64,000 nucleotides of DNA from Tachypleus tridentatus (GCF_004210375.1 NC_134834.1:92694170-92758169), one strand, 5' to 3'; positions 24,396-37,090 are shown, numbered from the stretch's first letter. Program-made: numbers and translations. The notes: a model not told the origin generated them from the sequence alone.

Positions 24396-24650
24396 GGGCC
24401 TGGCATGACCTAGCGCGTTAAGGCGTGCGCTTCGTAATCTGAGGGTCGCGCCAAACATGCTCGCTCTCCCAGCCGTGGGTGCGTTATAATGTTACGGTCA
24501 ATCCCACTATTCGTTGGTAAAAGAGTAGCCCAAGAGTTAGCGGTGGGTGGTGATGACTAGCTGACTTCCCTCTAGTCTTACACTGCTAAATTAGGGACGG
24601 CTAGCACAGATAGCCCTCGAGTAGCTTTGTGCGAACTTCAAAAAAAACAA
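24396..24650 (+). mobile_element. SINE family A with head deletion
   Basis: Plus-strand copy. The B-box part of the tRNA-like head is deleted: GAGGGTCGC runs directly into GCCAAACATGC. Confidence 0.87.
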
Positions 24651-25149
24651 AACAATCCATAAACTGCTTACTAATTCTTATAAAACAAATTGAAAAATAA
24701 GCTATTTAAAAAGGTGTAATATTTATAAATATATTGTTATGTGACAGTTTTCTTACATGTGTTCACAGCTCATATAATATTGCTATTAAATATACTGACC
24801 AGTTATTTTCGTAAACTTCTTTGCTTTCTCCGAGAGCAATTCGGTAATGGAAGATTAAACGAGGCTTAGTGAAACTAATTTCGAAATTGAAATCTTGGAT
24901 GGAGTGTTACACTTTTTTACTTTCATTAATTATTCTGCTCCAAGTTAAAAAATGTGTAACGCTATGTTGTTTGTTTTAGGACAGTGTATTCTTTTTTTTT
25001 TCTTCTAATTTTGTGATAAATATAAAGTTTGACTTTCTAAACATTGTGCGGTTCTTTGTGTATAATAATATGAAAATTGCTTTTGAAGTAATAAGAAATT
25101 ATTTAAATAATTTAATTCACTTATAGAATTCTAGATGGTTTCACGTCTA

Positions 25150-25262
25150 GTATCCTAGAGCAACTCCCCTTCCCTGGAAAGTCTGAGGGCTTATGATGCT
25201 AAAAGTCCGGTTCCGATACCAGTGGAGAGTTTAGCGCAGATAGTCAATTGTGCAGTTTTGCT
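25150..25262 (+). mobile_element. SINE family C, diverged
   Basis: Plus-strand tRNA-like repeat: AAAGTCTGAGGGCTTATGAT, CGGTTCCGATACC (B box), then GCGCAGATAGTCAATTGTGCA. Confidence 0.65.
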
Positions 25263-26204
25263 ATTAACATCAAAGTAACGTAAATATAACAGTATGTTAT
25301 ATAAAAAGTCATGCAACATATTTAATAACTCTGGTATACCAGAGTTTGATTCGCTCTTTTGTTACGGTAAACTAACAATTCCTGGTTTTATGACTGGAAC
25401 TGGGAAGCTTACTCAATTGTTTTTAAACCTCTCAGCTTTAGGTTGTTATGGTAACATGTAAAAATTGATGTGTTTGTATTCAGTTAATTTCTTTATTGGT
25501 TTTAGCTATCCTTTAAGTTATAAAATATATATTTTTGTGGAACGAATAAAAACTTTTCACCATTACATAAATTGTATATTTGAACATTATTTTCTTAAAC
25601 CGACTGTTATTCTCTTATAATGGTAAAGTTAAGTGCTTAACTCCACAGTAAAGTAATAATGTTTTCAAGAACTAACTTATATAAACTACAACATTACTAA
25701 GTACCCACAGTATCTTCAGTGTTTTAAATTATACTTTACCTTTCAACGCGTATAAAATATTAACTCGTGATTTACCCTCAGATCTTTATTACCTATATAT
25801 ATGTGAACTGGTGACGGCTATCGTTTCACTATCAAGTTTAAAAAAATCTAATAAAAATATAGTGGGTTGGCTGGCTGTGCTCGGTCTGCCACGAACTTCC
25901 TTCTAAACCACCAGGGAACTATGATATCATAAACCATATTATTTCATTAACTTTAAACTGAAGTTTGGCTTTTTTTTCATCCAATTCATTTCATAAAATA
26001 AAAATTTTCGTAAAAATTTAGTCTCTTTAGTCTTAATAGTTGTAATAAAGAAGTAAAGTACCCGGATTAGGGAAACTTGAGTAATAAAAAGTGAAAAAAA
26101 TGCTACAAAGAACTAACAAAGAACTATTTGTGTCTACATTTCAGTAATATTTTTTTCTTATTATTAATTAGCAAACAAAATACAAACTACCCCTTTTTTC
26201 AAAG
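25263..26204. other. AT-rich intergenic DNA
   Basis: No gene recognised. A degraded tRNA-like fragment may lie near 25865-25925. Confidence 0.45.
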
Positions 26205-26312
26205 TCCTCTTTTGGCCCAGCAGTAAGTCAGAGAGCTTTTAACGCTAAAATTCGGATTTAGATACCCATAATGAGAAAGCACGTAGAGCTCATTGTATAG
26301 ATTTGCGATTAC
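26205..26312 (+). mobile_element. SINE family C, diverged
   Basis: CCCAGCAGTAAGTCAGAGAG, TTTAGATACCC (degraded B box), then GTAGAGCTCATTGTATAG. Confidence 0.62.
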
Positions 26313-26332
26313 TACAGAAACATCTTTCGAGA

Positions 26333-26607
26333 GGTCCGGCATGGCTAGGTGGTTAGGGCGCTCGACTCGTAATATGAGGGTCAAGAGTTCGAATCCTAGT
26401 CGCACCAAAACATGCTCGCTTTTTCAGCTGTGGGGGCATTATAACGTGACGGTCAATCCCACTATTCGCTGGTAAAAGAGTAGCCCAAGAGTCGGCGGTT
26501 GGTGGTGATAACTAGCTGTCTTCCCTCTAGTCTTACACTGCTAAATTAGGGACGATTGGCGCAGATAGCCCTCGAGTAGCTTTGCGCAAAATTCAAAAAA
26601 CAAACAA
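26333..26607 (+). mobile_element. SINE family A, full length
   Basis: Complete plus-strand copy with a good cloverleaf-like head: A box TGGCTAGGTGG, CGACTCGTAATATGAGG anticodon arm, B box GAGTTCGAATCC. Tail CAAAAAACAAACAAAC. Confidence 0.92.
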
Positions 26608-26632
26608 ACCTCTTTGAGTGTATAACGTAGGA

Positions 26633-26740
26633 ATCCCCTTCTGGTACAGCGGTAAGTCTACGAATTTCAAACGCTAAAATCAGGGGTTCGATTTCCCTCG
26701 GTTAACAGATAACCCGATGTGGCTTTATTATAAGAAAACA
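26633..26740 (+). mobile_element. SINE family B
   Basis: Well-preserved plus-strand copy: TACAGCGGTAAGTCTACGAA, B box GGGGTTCGATTTCC, tail GGCTTTATTATAAGAAAAC. Confidence 0.85.
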
Positions 26741-27810
26741 CCTACAAGGTGGTTAAAAAGCATTAAGAATACGAGTATTCAACTGACGAATTGTTCCAAT
26801 TTACTCAATAAACTGTTTTCTGCACCCTACAGCTGTTTGATATTATTATAATGAACTTGTCTTCTATGTTTCATCCATACAAACAACTTTGCTAGATCTG
26901 AGAGAATAAATCAAAATTTAACTTTATATTACTTCTGTGTTTATTGTTTCGATAAGTTATTACTTAAGTGTGTAATATCTATTTATTTCTGTCTGTTTTT
27001 TAAATTTATATTTACTGTGTAATTGTTCAGTGCCAAAAAACGTTCTTATATTTTTTAGGACAGTGCTCTAACTTGTAAATAAAGTATAAATACTAGTAAA
27101 GTGTATTAGAGGTCTATTACCAGCCAGTGCAATATTTAAAGTGTTTAGAACAACGCAGGCCTTGTATAATGTTGTGGTTGAAATTATTTGAAGTAATTAC
27201 AAGGGTGGGGCTTAAACTTTGTTCTGGTTTAAAGCAAGCCTGAAAGGCTCAGTTAAAAAGAATGCCTGACAAAATATAACTGAAAATATGTGAATGATTG
27301 AAGCGTAAGTTGAAACATATATTTATTAAAACAATGCAATTGTAACAAAACACTGCACAATATTTTTTTTTTATCTATTCGCGTATCTCAGAAGCGTTTT
27401 GACAGATTTCACTAAACTATTTGAATTTGTAATACTTCGTGCTAATAAAATAACTGGAACAATGACCCCTTACTTACAGGAGGAGGGCAGAACAATTATC
27501 CGTATCAGTGTTTTTAAGAACGTACGTAAAACACTATTGTCGATAAAGAGTGTTTTACGTTTATGACGCGAATGTGCTTTGCTTTAATAACTACTTTGGT
27601 TCACTTACGTTTAACCAAAGGTTTTGATACTAATGCAGAAGTGTAAGGGACCAGAAAAAAATCTGCCAACAGTGAAATTGATTCAAGTTAGCATTGCATT
27701 CTTTATTATTATTTCGAGTTTTTACAGAATTTAAGCTCCCAAACCTGCTGGGTTTTCATATTATCTCCTTCCTGATGACAACTTCTATTCTTATTAGTCA
27801 TGTGGTAAAA
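26741..27810. other. AT-rich intergenic DNA
   Basis: No gene, repeat array or SINE recognised in about 1.1 kb. Confidence 0.5.
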
Positions 27811-28048
27811 CGTTTGTTTGTTTGAATTTTGCGCAAAGCTACATCAGGGTTATCTGCGCTAGCCGTCCCTAATTTAGCAGTGTAAGACGAGAGGGAAGGC
27901 AGCTAGTCATCACTACCCACCGCCAACTCTTGGGGTACTCTTTTAACAAAAACAGTGGAATTGACCGTTACTTATAACGCCCCAGACGGCTGAAAGGGGA
28001 GCATACTTTGGTGCGACTGGGATTCGAACCCTCGACACTCATATTACA
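27811..28048 (-). mobile_element. SINE family A, head truncated
   Basis: Minus-strand copy reaching the B box (GGGATTCGAACCC) and lacking the A-box end. Confidence 0.88.
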
Positions 28049-28087
28049 AAATTAGGCGTATAATAAATAACTGTTACGAATCATATT

Positions 28088-28357
28088 GCATGGCCAAGTG
28101 CGTAAGGCGTGCGATTCGTAATCCGAGGGTCGCGGGTTTGCGCCCGAGTCGCGCTAAACATGCTCGTCCTCCCAGCTGTGGGAAGGTACAATGTGACGGT
28201 CAATCCCCCTATTCGTTGGTACAAGAGTAGCCCAAGAGTTGGCGGTGGGTGGCGATGACTAGCTGCCTTCACTCTAGTCTTACACTACTAAATTAGGGAC
28301 GGCTAGCACAGATAGCCCTCGAGTAGCTTTGTGCGAAATTCCAAAAAAACAAACAAA
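28088..28357 (+). mobile_element. SINE family A with 11-bp target-site duplication
   Basis: Plus-strand copy starting at GCATGGCCAAG and flanked by CGAATCATATT at 28077-28087 and 28358-28368. The insertion cut into DNA directly beside the older minus-strand SINE at 27811. Confidence 0.93.
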
Positions 28358-28368
28358 CGAATCATATT

Positions 28369-29498
28369 ATATTATTTTTATTCTTCTGTATTTAACCTCA
28401 GTAGTATGAATTCAGTTTGATTTGTGAAATAAACATAAATGTGTGTATTAAAAAATTAATCCATGGGCGATAAAGTTACTCACAGAGTCTGCTTGTTTTC
28501 TTTTGGGTATTCATAAAAACACTCAAAACTACATACGCTTCTGAACTTTGATAATAATCACTTTTTATTATCTTTCAAAATTTGTGGCGCACCCTGGAGG
28601 AATTTACTAAGTTTGATAAACAGCTCAGAGAAAATCGACCTTTACATTCCAGAGAATTATTAATTAAAATACTAAAAAAATTCTTTTATTCTTATTATTT
28701 GAAGGTTAAAGGTCGTTTTTCTTTAACCTTTTTAAAATGTAAGTGATCATGCTTATTGTTGTATTTTTAAATCTCAATGTAACATTATCCTTTGAACATA
28801 AAACTATAGTCTATTTACGCTCAGTCTAAAGCGGGAAATCGAGCCCAAAGTTTAGCATTGTAAATTTACAAACTCTCGACCAGCTAGAGAGATCTTAAAA
28901 TCAAGTCCCAACGTTTCGATTTATATGTTCATATCTAATAAAATCATGGTACGAACAACTGTGTGATTTATATATGTAGTATTTATGATAATAATTTAAT
29001 GACCCGATATTACTGCTGACATTATGGAGTTTTCTATCATTAAGAAAATGAATATTAAATCTATAAATAATAATAAAATTGTGCCGTTTTTTTGAGTAGA
29101 TTAAACTTTCTTTAATTTTACGTAATTATATAAAGAACAAAGAGAAACAAATCAGCGACGCAAGCCTATGGATAAATAAAAGTATAATTATATTTTTATA
29201 TTGTGTAACTCAGGCCATATAGAATTTTAAGTATCAATATGAACTACAGAATAAAATTATTTCATTTTTTTGTATAAATAGATCACCAGAGGGCTAATAA
29301 AATAAATTGTTTTGGTGAACGAGACACTATAACGTCCTTTCTGTGTTGATTCGACAAAATGTGTAGTAATATCGATTATGTATGAAATTTTATCACCCTA
29401 CATAAAAAGGTCTCTCAAAATAAAAATATCATAGTTTGTTTTGTATATTTCATGAAAATTAAAATTACGTTTCAATTAATCGTAAAACGAAATTTTAT
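28369..29498. other. AT-rich intergenic DNA
   Basis: No gene recognised. A degraded SINE B/C remnant (GCGGGAAATCGAGCCC) lies near 28830-28880. Confidence 0.45.
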
Positions 29499-29510
29499 TA
29501 GTGTTTTATG

Positions 29511-29777
29511 TTTTTGTTTGTTTTGGAATTTCGCACAAAGCTACTCAAGGGCTATCTGTGCTAGCCGTCCCTAATTTAGCAGTGTAAGACTAGAGGGAAG
29601 GCAGCTAGTCATCACCACCCACCGCCAACTCTTGGGCTACTCTTTTACCAACGAAAAGTGGGATTGACCGTCACATTATAACGCCCCCACGGCTGAAAGG
29701 GCGAGCATGTTTAGCGCGACGCGGGCGCGAACCCGCGACCCTCGGATTACGAGTCGCACGCCTTACCCGCTAGGCCA
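29511..29777 (-). mobile_element. SINE family A with 12-bp target-site duplication
   Basis: Full minus-strand copy flanked by TAGTGTTTTATG at 29499-29510 and 29778-29789. Very close to the family consensus, so probably young. Confidence 0.94.
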
Positions 29778-29892
29778 TAGTGTTTTATGAATGAAAATTT
29801 TAGAGGGAGCGATAAATTAAAAAGTTGAATCTGGTCGACATCTTTAATGAAAGCTGAAAAAGAATACATAATCTATATGCCTAGATTTGTCA

Positions 29893-30162
29893 GGATCCGA
29901 CATGGCCAGGTGGATAAGACACTTAACTCGTAATCTGAGGGTCGCGGTTTCGAATCCCCGTCACACTGAAGGTGCTCGCCCTTTAAGCCGTGGGAGCGTT
30001 ATAATGTGACGGTCAATCCCACTATTCGCTGGTAAAAGAGTAGCCCAAGAGTTGGCGGTGGGTGGTGATGACTATCTACCTTTCCTCTAACCTTACACTG
30101 CAAAATTAGGGACGCTAGCGCAGATATCCCTCGTATATCTTTGCGTGACATTTAAAAACCAA
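29893..30162 (+). mobile_element. SINE family A
   Basis: Full plus-strand copy. A box TGGCCAGGTGG, B box GGTTTCGAATCCCC; moderately diverged toward the 3' end. Confidence 0.9.
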
Positions 30163-30384
30163 ACCAATCAACACATTATTTATATCGCGATGTTTCCTTT
30201 TTTGGTACATTTTCATGATTATCAAACACTTCAGAATTTTTAGTAATTGCTTTGATCAATTAATTAATTTGACACTAATGTACGAATAACGTGAACGAAA
30301 TCGAACTGTAGTCCGTTACCTAAGAAATAACTATATTAAGTCATTTATAGCATTTAGATTTGTTAGATGTGATTTTTTTTTTCA

Positions 30385-30480
30385 CAGTGATTCAATGGTA
30401 AGTCTGAGGGTTTATAACAAATTGGGGTTTGATAATTGCGATGATCATAGCAAAGATACTCCATTGTACAGGTTTTTGCT
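30385..30480 (+). mobile_element. SINE family C, diverged
   Basis: TCAATGGTAAGTCTGAGGGT, GGGGTTTGATAATTG (mutated B box), then CTCCATTGTACAGG. Confidence 0.55.
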
Positions 30481-30723
30481 TAACAACAAATAAATAACAT
30501 ACTTGTAGATAATAATGTAGTTTCATAATAATTTATTTTAATTTGCTACAAACTGAAACTAGCCCGGATTATATATAAAAAAAAACTTCCTGAAGTACAC
30601 GAATTATAATTGTTTATTTTCTATGGACCTTAACAAGCAGGTACTTGTGAACAAGCTACTTATCAAAGTGTTTGTATACTTGTTCTCGTTACAATCGAGT
30701 GTGCTTTAAGAAAAATATAATAT

Positions 30724-30923
30724 CCACTTCTGAGAGAGACATCTGTTAGATTTGATATATAACTCCCCTAAAACCACTTCTGAGAGAGACATCTGTTAGA
30801 TTTGATATATAACTCCCCTAAAACCACTTCTGAGAGAGACATCTGTTAGATTTGATATATAACTCCCCTAAAACCACTTCTGAGAGAGACATCTGTTAGA
30901 TTTGATATATAACTCCCCTAAAA
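30724..30923. repeat. Minisatellite, 4 identical units of 50 bp
   Basis: Four head-to-tail units beginning CCACTTCTGAGAGAGACATC at 30724, 30774, 30824 and 30874, with no differences that I can see. Perfect identity suggests recent expansion. Confidence 0.96.
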
Positions 30924-31469
30924 TATTTTTGTTTTCATATTTTTGGTCTAAATCGACTTATTTTAAAGTATATTTTTATTTCATTCACACGAATATTCTA
31001 ATGAGTTAGCAACACTCGTGAGGTGAAGGAAGATGTTATGTTTGAATTGATTCCTGTAGATAGTATGGGGTGTAGTCTGTTCAGGGATATCTTATGTTCA
31101 GAGATAATTTTCATCTAATAGCGCAGTATTAAAATATCTTTAGATTACGTTTCTGCTGAAGAAACAGCTGAGTAAAAGCTAGAGTAGAAGCCAACAAATA
31201 CAAACATTCAAATAGTGAAGTGATTCAAGGCCTAATACGTAAGAGACCCTGTCGAAAAGATAACACACCAGACTTACATCAGGAAGGCCCAGAATCAAGT
31301 CTCAGCTATTAATAACACAGGATTAGTCCTTTTCAGAACTTTTGTGGAGACGGCAGATGGCTATCACTCAAAACAAGTTATAAAACGAATAAAAAAAACA
31401 TTCGTTTATATTTAGACTCAAGTGATTGTGTGGGTATCCGATGTCACAGTCTTACTCTGAGTACATACT
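30924..31469. other. AT-rich intergenic DNA
   Basis: No gene recognised. Possible eroded tRNA-like pieces near 31230-31340. Confidence 0.4.
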
Positions 31470-31590
31470 ATCCGTAGTTGATACAGAGGTAGGTCTACGG
31501 ATTTACAACGCTAAAATCAGGGGTTCGATTCCCCTCGGTAGACTCAGCAGATAGCCAGATGTGGTTTTGCTGTAACATAAACGCATACAA
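31470..31590 (+). mobile_element. SINE family B
   Basis: Good plus-strand copy: GAGGTAGGTCTACGGATTTA, B box GGGGTTCGATTCCCC, then GGTTTTGCTGTAACATAAAC. Confidence 0.86.
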
Positions 31591-31737
31591 ACATCAATTC
31601 TCTTATTTCTAAGATATTTTTTAACGACTCCACAACTGTACAGAAATTTGTTTGATAGTTTTTCGGCTAATTGAATAAAAGGCCTAAGAAACTACAACAG
31701 GTACACAACAATTTTATGTTAACATATATATGCGCGT

Positions 31738-31801
31738 GTGTGTGTATGTGTTTTCTTATAACAAAGCCACATTGGGCTATTTGCTGAGTTCACCGAGGGG
31801 A
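31738..31801 (-). mobile_element. SINE family B, head truncated
   Basis: TGTGTTTTCTTATAACAAAG, then GGGCTATTTGCTGAGTTCAC, ending at CCGAGGGGA before the B box. Confidence 0.78.
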
Positions 31802-32637
31802 GGATAACACATAACTCAAATAATGAACATTTCAGGTGGTTACGAAAACCAATCTTAACATTAGGATTTAAAATCACATTTGAACATATCTCGAATGCGT
31901 TCTGAAAACACATGTTTTACGCACTTTTCTGTTAGCTAACAAAATATATAACAACGTTTTCAAGAAGGGCACTTTTTTTTTCCATACCCTGTATAACATT
32001 TACACATCGGCTTTAGTAATAATTTTACAAACTTTTCTTGTTACTGTTTTGATGCTGGGTGTTTGTCAATTTCACTGTAGTTCTAGTTTTAATATAGTTT
32101 GTCTTTCCATCTGTTTAATGTAATGTGCCTGAAGACAGTTTTTGTAGAAAATGTGGCCAATGGCTGTTCGTTTCTTTCTTTAGTGCTGAGCTCTTCCAAT
32201 ACTAACAGAACATCAAGAGCTTTCCAACGTCAGTAACAATAAACATATGACTGCCAAGATTACGACTCTTTTCTATTTAAGCCTACTTATACATTCCAAA
32301 CTACTAACCTTATTATGATATATTATTACACTTTTTTATTTTACAAACAAAGCAGTTTACCTAGGTAAAAATATGGACTTAAGTTTGTGGTATTTGGCAC
32401 AAAATACAAAACATGATGAAGCCTTATAACAGTAATTTCCCAGAAAGCTAAAAACTTGTCCCATATGACTAGTAAAACCAGTTCATAAAGAAATATTGAT
32501 GCTTAATAAAATTTTTCTTCTTGACACTTTAAATGCTGCTCTTGCGAGTAGATGAAAAAAAAAACCCATAAAATCATGCAAAAACTCCATAAAAAGTTTC
32601 AGTCGTTTCTTGTGATTGAACTGGTTTAATTTGTTGC
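31802..32637. other. AT-rich intergenic DNA
   Basis: No gene or repeat recognised. Confidence 0.45.
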
Positions 32638-32745
32638 TTTCCCCTCCGAAGTGAGAAGGTCTAAAGGTTTATATCGCTAAAAACCGGATTTGGATACTCC
32701 CCTGTTGGCTTAGCATAGACAGCTTATTGTGCGTGTTTCTGTTTA
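32638..32745 (+). mobile_element. SINE family C
   Basis: GTGAGAAGGTCTAAAGGTTT, CGGATTTGGATACTCC (B-box region), then GACAGCTTATTGTGCG. Confidence 0.65.
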
Positions 32746-33078
32746 ATAATAATTACTAAAACATTGTGTTAAGTGATGACTGTCAAAATGAAGTTTACCG
32801 ATACAAAATGTAGCTCAAACAAATTTTTATTTTAAATGTACCTGACCCCCCTGGGTATTTAACAACATCAATACCCAAATACCGACACAGTGAAACTTGG
32901 AAACACAAAACGTTATCAACTAATAAGGTACATTTGATATTAAACTGACAAATATAGGTAATATATCCAAACAATGTTTTAATTGTATATTATTGTTGAG
33001 ATTTAATTCACGTGTTCACATGGATCGCTAAAATTCTCAGTTGAGAATTTAAAAACGATTGAAAAATATTAATTATAG

Positions 33079-33259
33079 CTTGTTTGTTTGTTTTGGAATT
33101 TCGCACAAAGCTACTCGAGGGCTATCTGTGCTAGCCGTCCCTAATTTAGCAGTGTAAGACTAGAGGGAAGGCAGCTAGTCATCACCACCCACCGCCAACT
33201 CTTGGGCTACTTTTACCAACGAATAGTGGGATTGACCGTCACATTATAACGCCCCCACG
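33079..33259 (-). mobile_element. SINE family A, 5'-truncated, with 11-bp target-site duplication
   Basis: Tail and core only, stopping at CGCCCCCACG before the tRNA-like head. Flanked by ATTAATTATAG at 33068-33078 and 33260-33270. Truncation at the 5' end with an intact target duplication is the signature of incomplete LINE-driven reverse transcription. Confidence 0.94.
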
Positions 33260-33359
33260 ATTAATTATAGTCCAAGTTATTTAAGATTGCAACCATATTC
33301 GGAAAGATATTTTAAACACGTTAGTGACAAAATCTTGAATATAAGACATTTTCCCAGTG
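33260..33359 (+). repeat. Segment shared with 50236-50335
   Basis: About 100 bp of non-SINE DNA, nearly identical to the sequence that follows the SINE tail at 50 kb. Begins ATTAATTATAGTCCAAG and ends TTTTCCCAGTG. Confidence 0.93.
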
Positions 33360-33554
33360 TTTCTACATTCCGTTTTTGCCTATTTAAAAAAATATGTTTT
33401 TTTTACTTTTAACCTACTAATAAATGAAAAGTAGCTACTTAACATAATAGAAATGCATATTACGAGTTTAAATAAACATACATCTAATTTTTAACGTTGT
33501 GGAAATTTGTTAAATCTAGCCACAAACGGTACCAACATAGCCAAAATAATTACG

Positions 33555-33755
33555 GAGCTCGCCCTTTCAACTGTAGGGACGTTATAAACTATCAGTGAAT
33601 TCCACTATTCGTTAGTAAAAGTGTATCCAAAGTATTGTCGGCGGGTGGTGATAGCTAGATGCCTTCCCTCTAGTCTTACTCTGCTGAATTAGGGACAGCT
33701 AGTGCAGATAGCCCTCCAGTAGCTATGCGTTAAACTAAAGAACAAATAAACAAAC
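33555..33755 (+). mobile_element. SINE family A, head missing
   Basis: Plus-strand copy from GAGCTCGCCCTTTC through the core to ACAAATAAACAAAC; diverged. Confidence 0.85.
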
Positions 33756-34090
33756 TAGGGACAAGTAGTTTCTTCGTAAACAGCTTTTACGCTTCTTAAC
33801 AACACGCTTTGCATTTTACTAAAGGCTGTTGCTTGTGCGCTTATGTCGTTAAACTTGGGAATTAATTTGGATAGTAGATACAACCCAGATAACCCATTAT
33901 ACAGCGTTCTACAACAAACAAAATACTGTAGTACAGCCAGACAACATAAACAAATATATATGATACATAAATCTGTATATATATATATACTTGATTTACA
34001 GATAAGTTTGAACTGTACAGTCTTACTCAAGTACAGTAAGAGAACATGTGATACAAGTTAATCAAGCATATTAGGAAGACGCAAAGGATT

Positions 34091-34286
34091 GTTGTTTTAA
34101 ATTTCGCGCAAAGCTACGCGTGGGTTACCTGCACTAGCCGTCCCTAATTTAGCAGTATAATACTAGAGGGAAGGCAGCTAGTAATCACCGCCTATCGCAA
34201 ACTTTTGGTTACTCTTTTACCAACGAATAGTGGGATTGACCGTCACATAATATCCTCACGGATAGAAGGGCGAGCATGTTCTATGG
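34091..34286 (-). mobile_element. SINE family A, head missing
   Basis: Minus-strand tail and core, ending at GGGCGAGCATGTTC; somewhat diverged. Confidence 0.85.
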
Positions 34287-34679
34287 GATGAAGAATGGAG
34301 CGCCCTATACCACTTGCTTATTGCAGGGCCGTAAGCGTAAATAAAAATTAATTATATATTTCGTGCTAATTAGGATGTTCATAAAAATGTGTTAAAATGT
34401 TTTTCAATAGTACAAAACAATGACGTCATATGACGAAATACAACGTACTTAAGTTTAATGAGTTTATCATCAAACTCAAAGGTACATTAGTGAGAATCAT
34501 GAATCACGAAATCCATAATAGGGATTGTACAGAAATTTGCTTAAAACTGTAATAAAAAATTCGGTATGTAAACCGTTTTAAAAAAGATATACGTAGAGAA
34601 CAATACTCCCAAACCTTCACTTTTCAACAGTTAAAACCATCAAACATTGATAATTCGCAAAATAGGTGATTTCACGATT

Positions 34680-34951
34680 TTTTCTTTTTGAATTTCGCGC
34701 AAAGCTACTCGAGGGCTATCTGCGCTAGCCGTCCCTAATTTAGCAGTGTAAGACTAGAGGAAAGACAGCTAGTCATCACCACCCACCGCCAACTGTTGGG
34801 CTACTGTTTTACCAACGAATAATGGGATTGATCGTCAAATTATAACGCTCCCACTGCTAACAGGGCGAACATGTTTGGTGCGACCGAGATTCGAACCGGC
34901 GGCCCTCGGGTTACGAGTCGAACGCCTTAACACGCTTGGCCATACCGGGCC
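34680..34951 (-). mobile_element. SINE family A, full length, with 11-bp target-site duplication
   Basis: Ends precisely at GGCCATACCGGGCC. Flanked by ATTTCACGATT at 34669-34679 and 34952-34962, which fixes the 5' end of the family at GGCCCGG. Confidence 0.95.
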
Positions 34952-34962
34952 ATTTCACGATT

Positions 34963-35720
34963 GTTAGACAAAATAAAAAATTTGCCCATCATATTATTAT
35001 TAATATTATGGTTTCAAAAGTCTACATCAAAACTAGCTGGACATTTTGCATCAAAACCTAGAAAGATAGTTTGTATGGAACGATGCAAGTTTCTGAAACC
35101 TGTTTAAAATTGAGTATTTTTTACTGAAAGTTGGTGGACATGGTTATAATACTTAATATAGGCGATGTTTTTCTGAGCGGCTGCCTTTGTACTCGATGCG
35201 TGTTTATACGAAACTCCAGGCAGAACGCCACCTGGCTAAGTAAATAATTTACTTTAAAAGACACGAAACTATTTAAATCGATGTTTAAAATGTATTTCTT
35301 TTATTTGAAAAAAAAGTTGTTTTGCTACTGGTTAAATTTTATATGCGCTTAGGTCGGGGTTGTGTCTTACTTTCGGTATATATTTGTTTATTGCTGCGCA
35401 ACTTATAACGTAAATCAAAATTGAGAAATTAAAATCTACAAGTCGGAATCCCAAACAAAACGCAAGCAAGCAGCACTGGAAATTTAATGCTAATTGTTTG
35501 CTTAAATTACAAATCTCCTTTATGACCCGTCTATAAGATTATTATTATATCTACTGTAGTGTTGGATCACATAATTCAAAGTACTTTATAAACTTGATTT
35601 GATGTTCTTAATTTTATCGTATGAGGAATTTTTCTAAATCTTTCACTTTCTGCCATAAAAAATGGCGAACGTTACTTGAAAACTACAACTTGTGCATATT
35701 AACTGATAAGTGCCATATGA
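34963..35720. other. AT-rich intergenic DNA
   Basis: No gene or repeat recognised. Confidence 0.45.
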
Positions 35721-35721
35721 A

Positions 35722-35838
35722 TGTGTATTTTTCTTATAGCAAAACCACATTGGGGTATCTGCTGAGCCCACCGAGGAGGATCGAACCCCTAATTTTAGTG
35801 TTGTAAATCCGAAGACATACCGCTGTACCAGCGGAGGG
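35722..35838 (-). mobile_element. SINE family B
   Basis: Good minus-strand copy: TTTTCTTATAGCAAAACCAC, reversed B box GGATCGAACCCC, head ACCGCTGTACCAGCGGAGGG. Confidence 0.87.
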
Positions 35839-35932
35839 GCGCCACGTGAAAGGTTCCTGATTTTGCTGTTGTATATCGTTACTCGAATTTGCTCTCTCTA
35901 GTTGGATTTCCGCGACTGTATTTAATCATTTT

Positions 35933-36192
35933 GTTTGTTTTTGAATTTCACGCAAAGCTACACGAAGTCTATCTGCGCTAGCTATTCTTAATTTAGCACT
36001 GTAAGACTAGAGGGAAGGCAGCTAGTCATCACCACCCAGTGCCAACTCTAGGGCTACTCTTCTACCAATGATTAGTGGGGTTGACCGTCAGGTTATAATG
36101 CTGACAGGGTGGGCATGTTTGATGCGACGGGTATTCAAACCCACGACCTTTAGATCACGAGTCGAGCGCCCTAATCACCTGGCCATGCCCGG
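35933..36192 (-). mobile_element. SINE family A, full length
   Basis: Minus-strand copy from TTGTTTGTTTTTGAATTTCA to GGCCATGCCCGG, with a short deletion in the core near 36100. Confidence 0.9.
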
Positions 36193-37090
36193 TTATCTTT
36201 TTTATTTTAACACTTGACGATTACCATAAAAGATTTTCTTAGTCAGACAGCGTTGATGATTCTAACTACTGTTTCTTAAATTTAGCTGAAAGAGGGACTA
36301 CATATTCAGCATTTGTTACCATTGGATATAATGCTATTACATGATGCTAATTCTTATACAGTTATTTTCAAATAGTTGTAAATGCTGCCGATAATTTGTG
36401 ACTTGTTCTAAGCGTGTTTCTGTTGTCTATTTTGTAAGCATTATTTATGTCTTATATTGTAACAAATGCTTGTGCAACAGCAGATTGTTGAAGAACATAT
36501 ATATGTCATGTGCACCTAACAAGGTAACAATACTACGGAGTGTGTTGACATTGTGTTAATCTGTATTGTATTATTTTTGAAGTAAAATTACTCCAGTCTC
36601 ATCAGACTGCTTTGTTGCTGCTCGTCTTTTGTTACATTACACTGTTATATTGATGGAATCTGGTCATTCAAGTTGTGATGGGTCAATCTTTGCCTTCAAG
36701 ATGGTCCTTTAAAAACAAGTTTATATTTAGTTTGGTGTAGTTGCAAAACTGTGCAGTGTTTATTTTTTGTTTACATTTGTTATTTATTTTGAATAAGCTC
36801 AGTGTGGTGGTTGGGTGATGTCAAATATACAAGAATGTTTAGTGTAAGAGTTATTATTTAGTTTATAATATGATTTAATATCTAAAGATTATTTAGTTTT
36901 CGTTAAAAGAGTGTTAAAAGTAATTATTTTAAAGCAATAATTATGACAAATTTTGTTACTTAAAACAGTAAGAGTTGTGTGTATAGTTCAATTGTTCCAG
37001 TGCTGTTGATATCGTCTTTCTCGAAACCTCTAAGTTTTTCTTGCTATGTCAGTATTGTTACACTATAGCGTGTTTTAGTTTTTAAAAATC
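36193..37090. other. AT-rich intergenic DNA
   Basis: No gene recognised. Confidence 0.45.

Noticed and set aside
26333-26410. Possible functional tRNA gene
   Set aside because: The head folds roughly like a tRNA with good A and B boxes, but the SINE core and tail follow directly and the acceptor stem does not pair well. It is a SINE promoter, as are all similar heads here.
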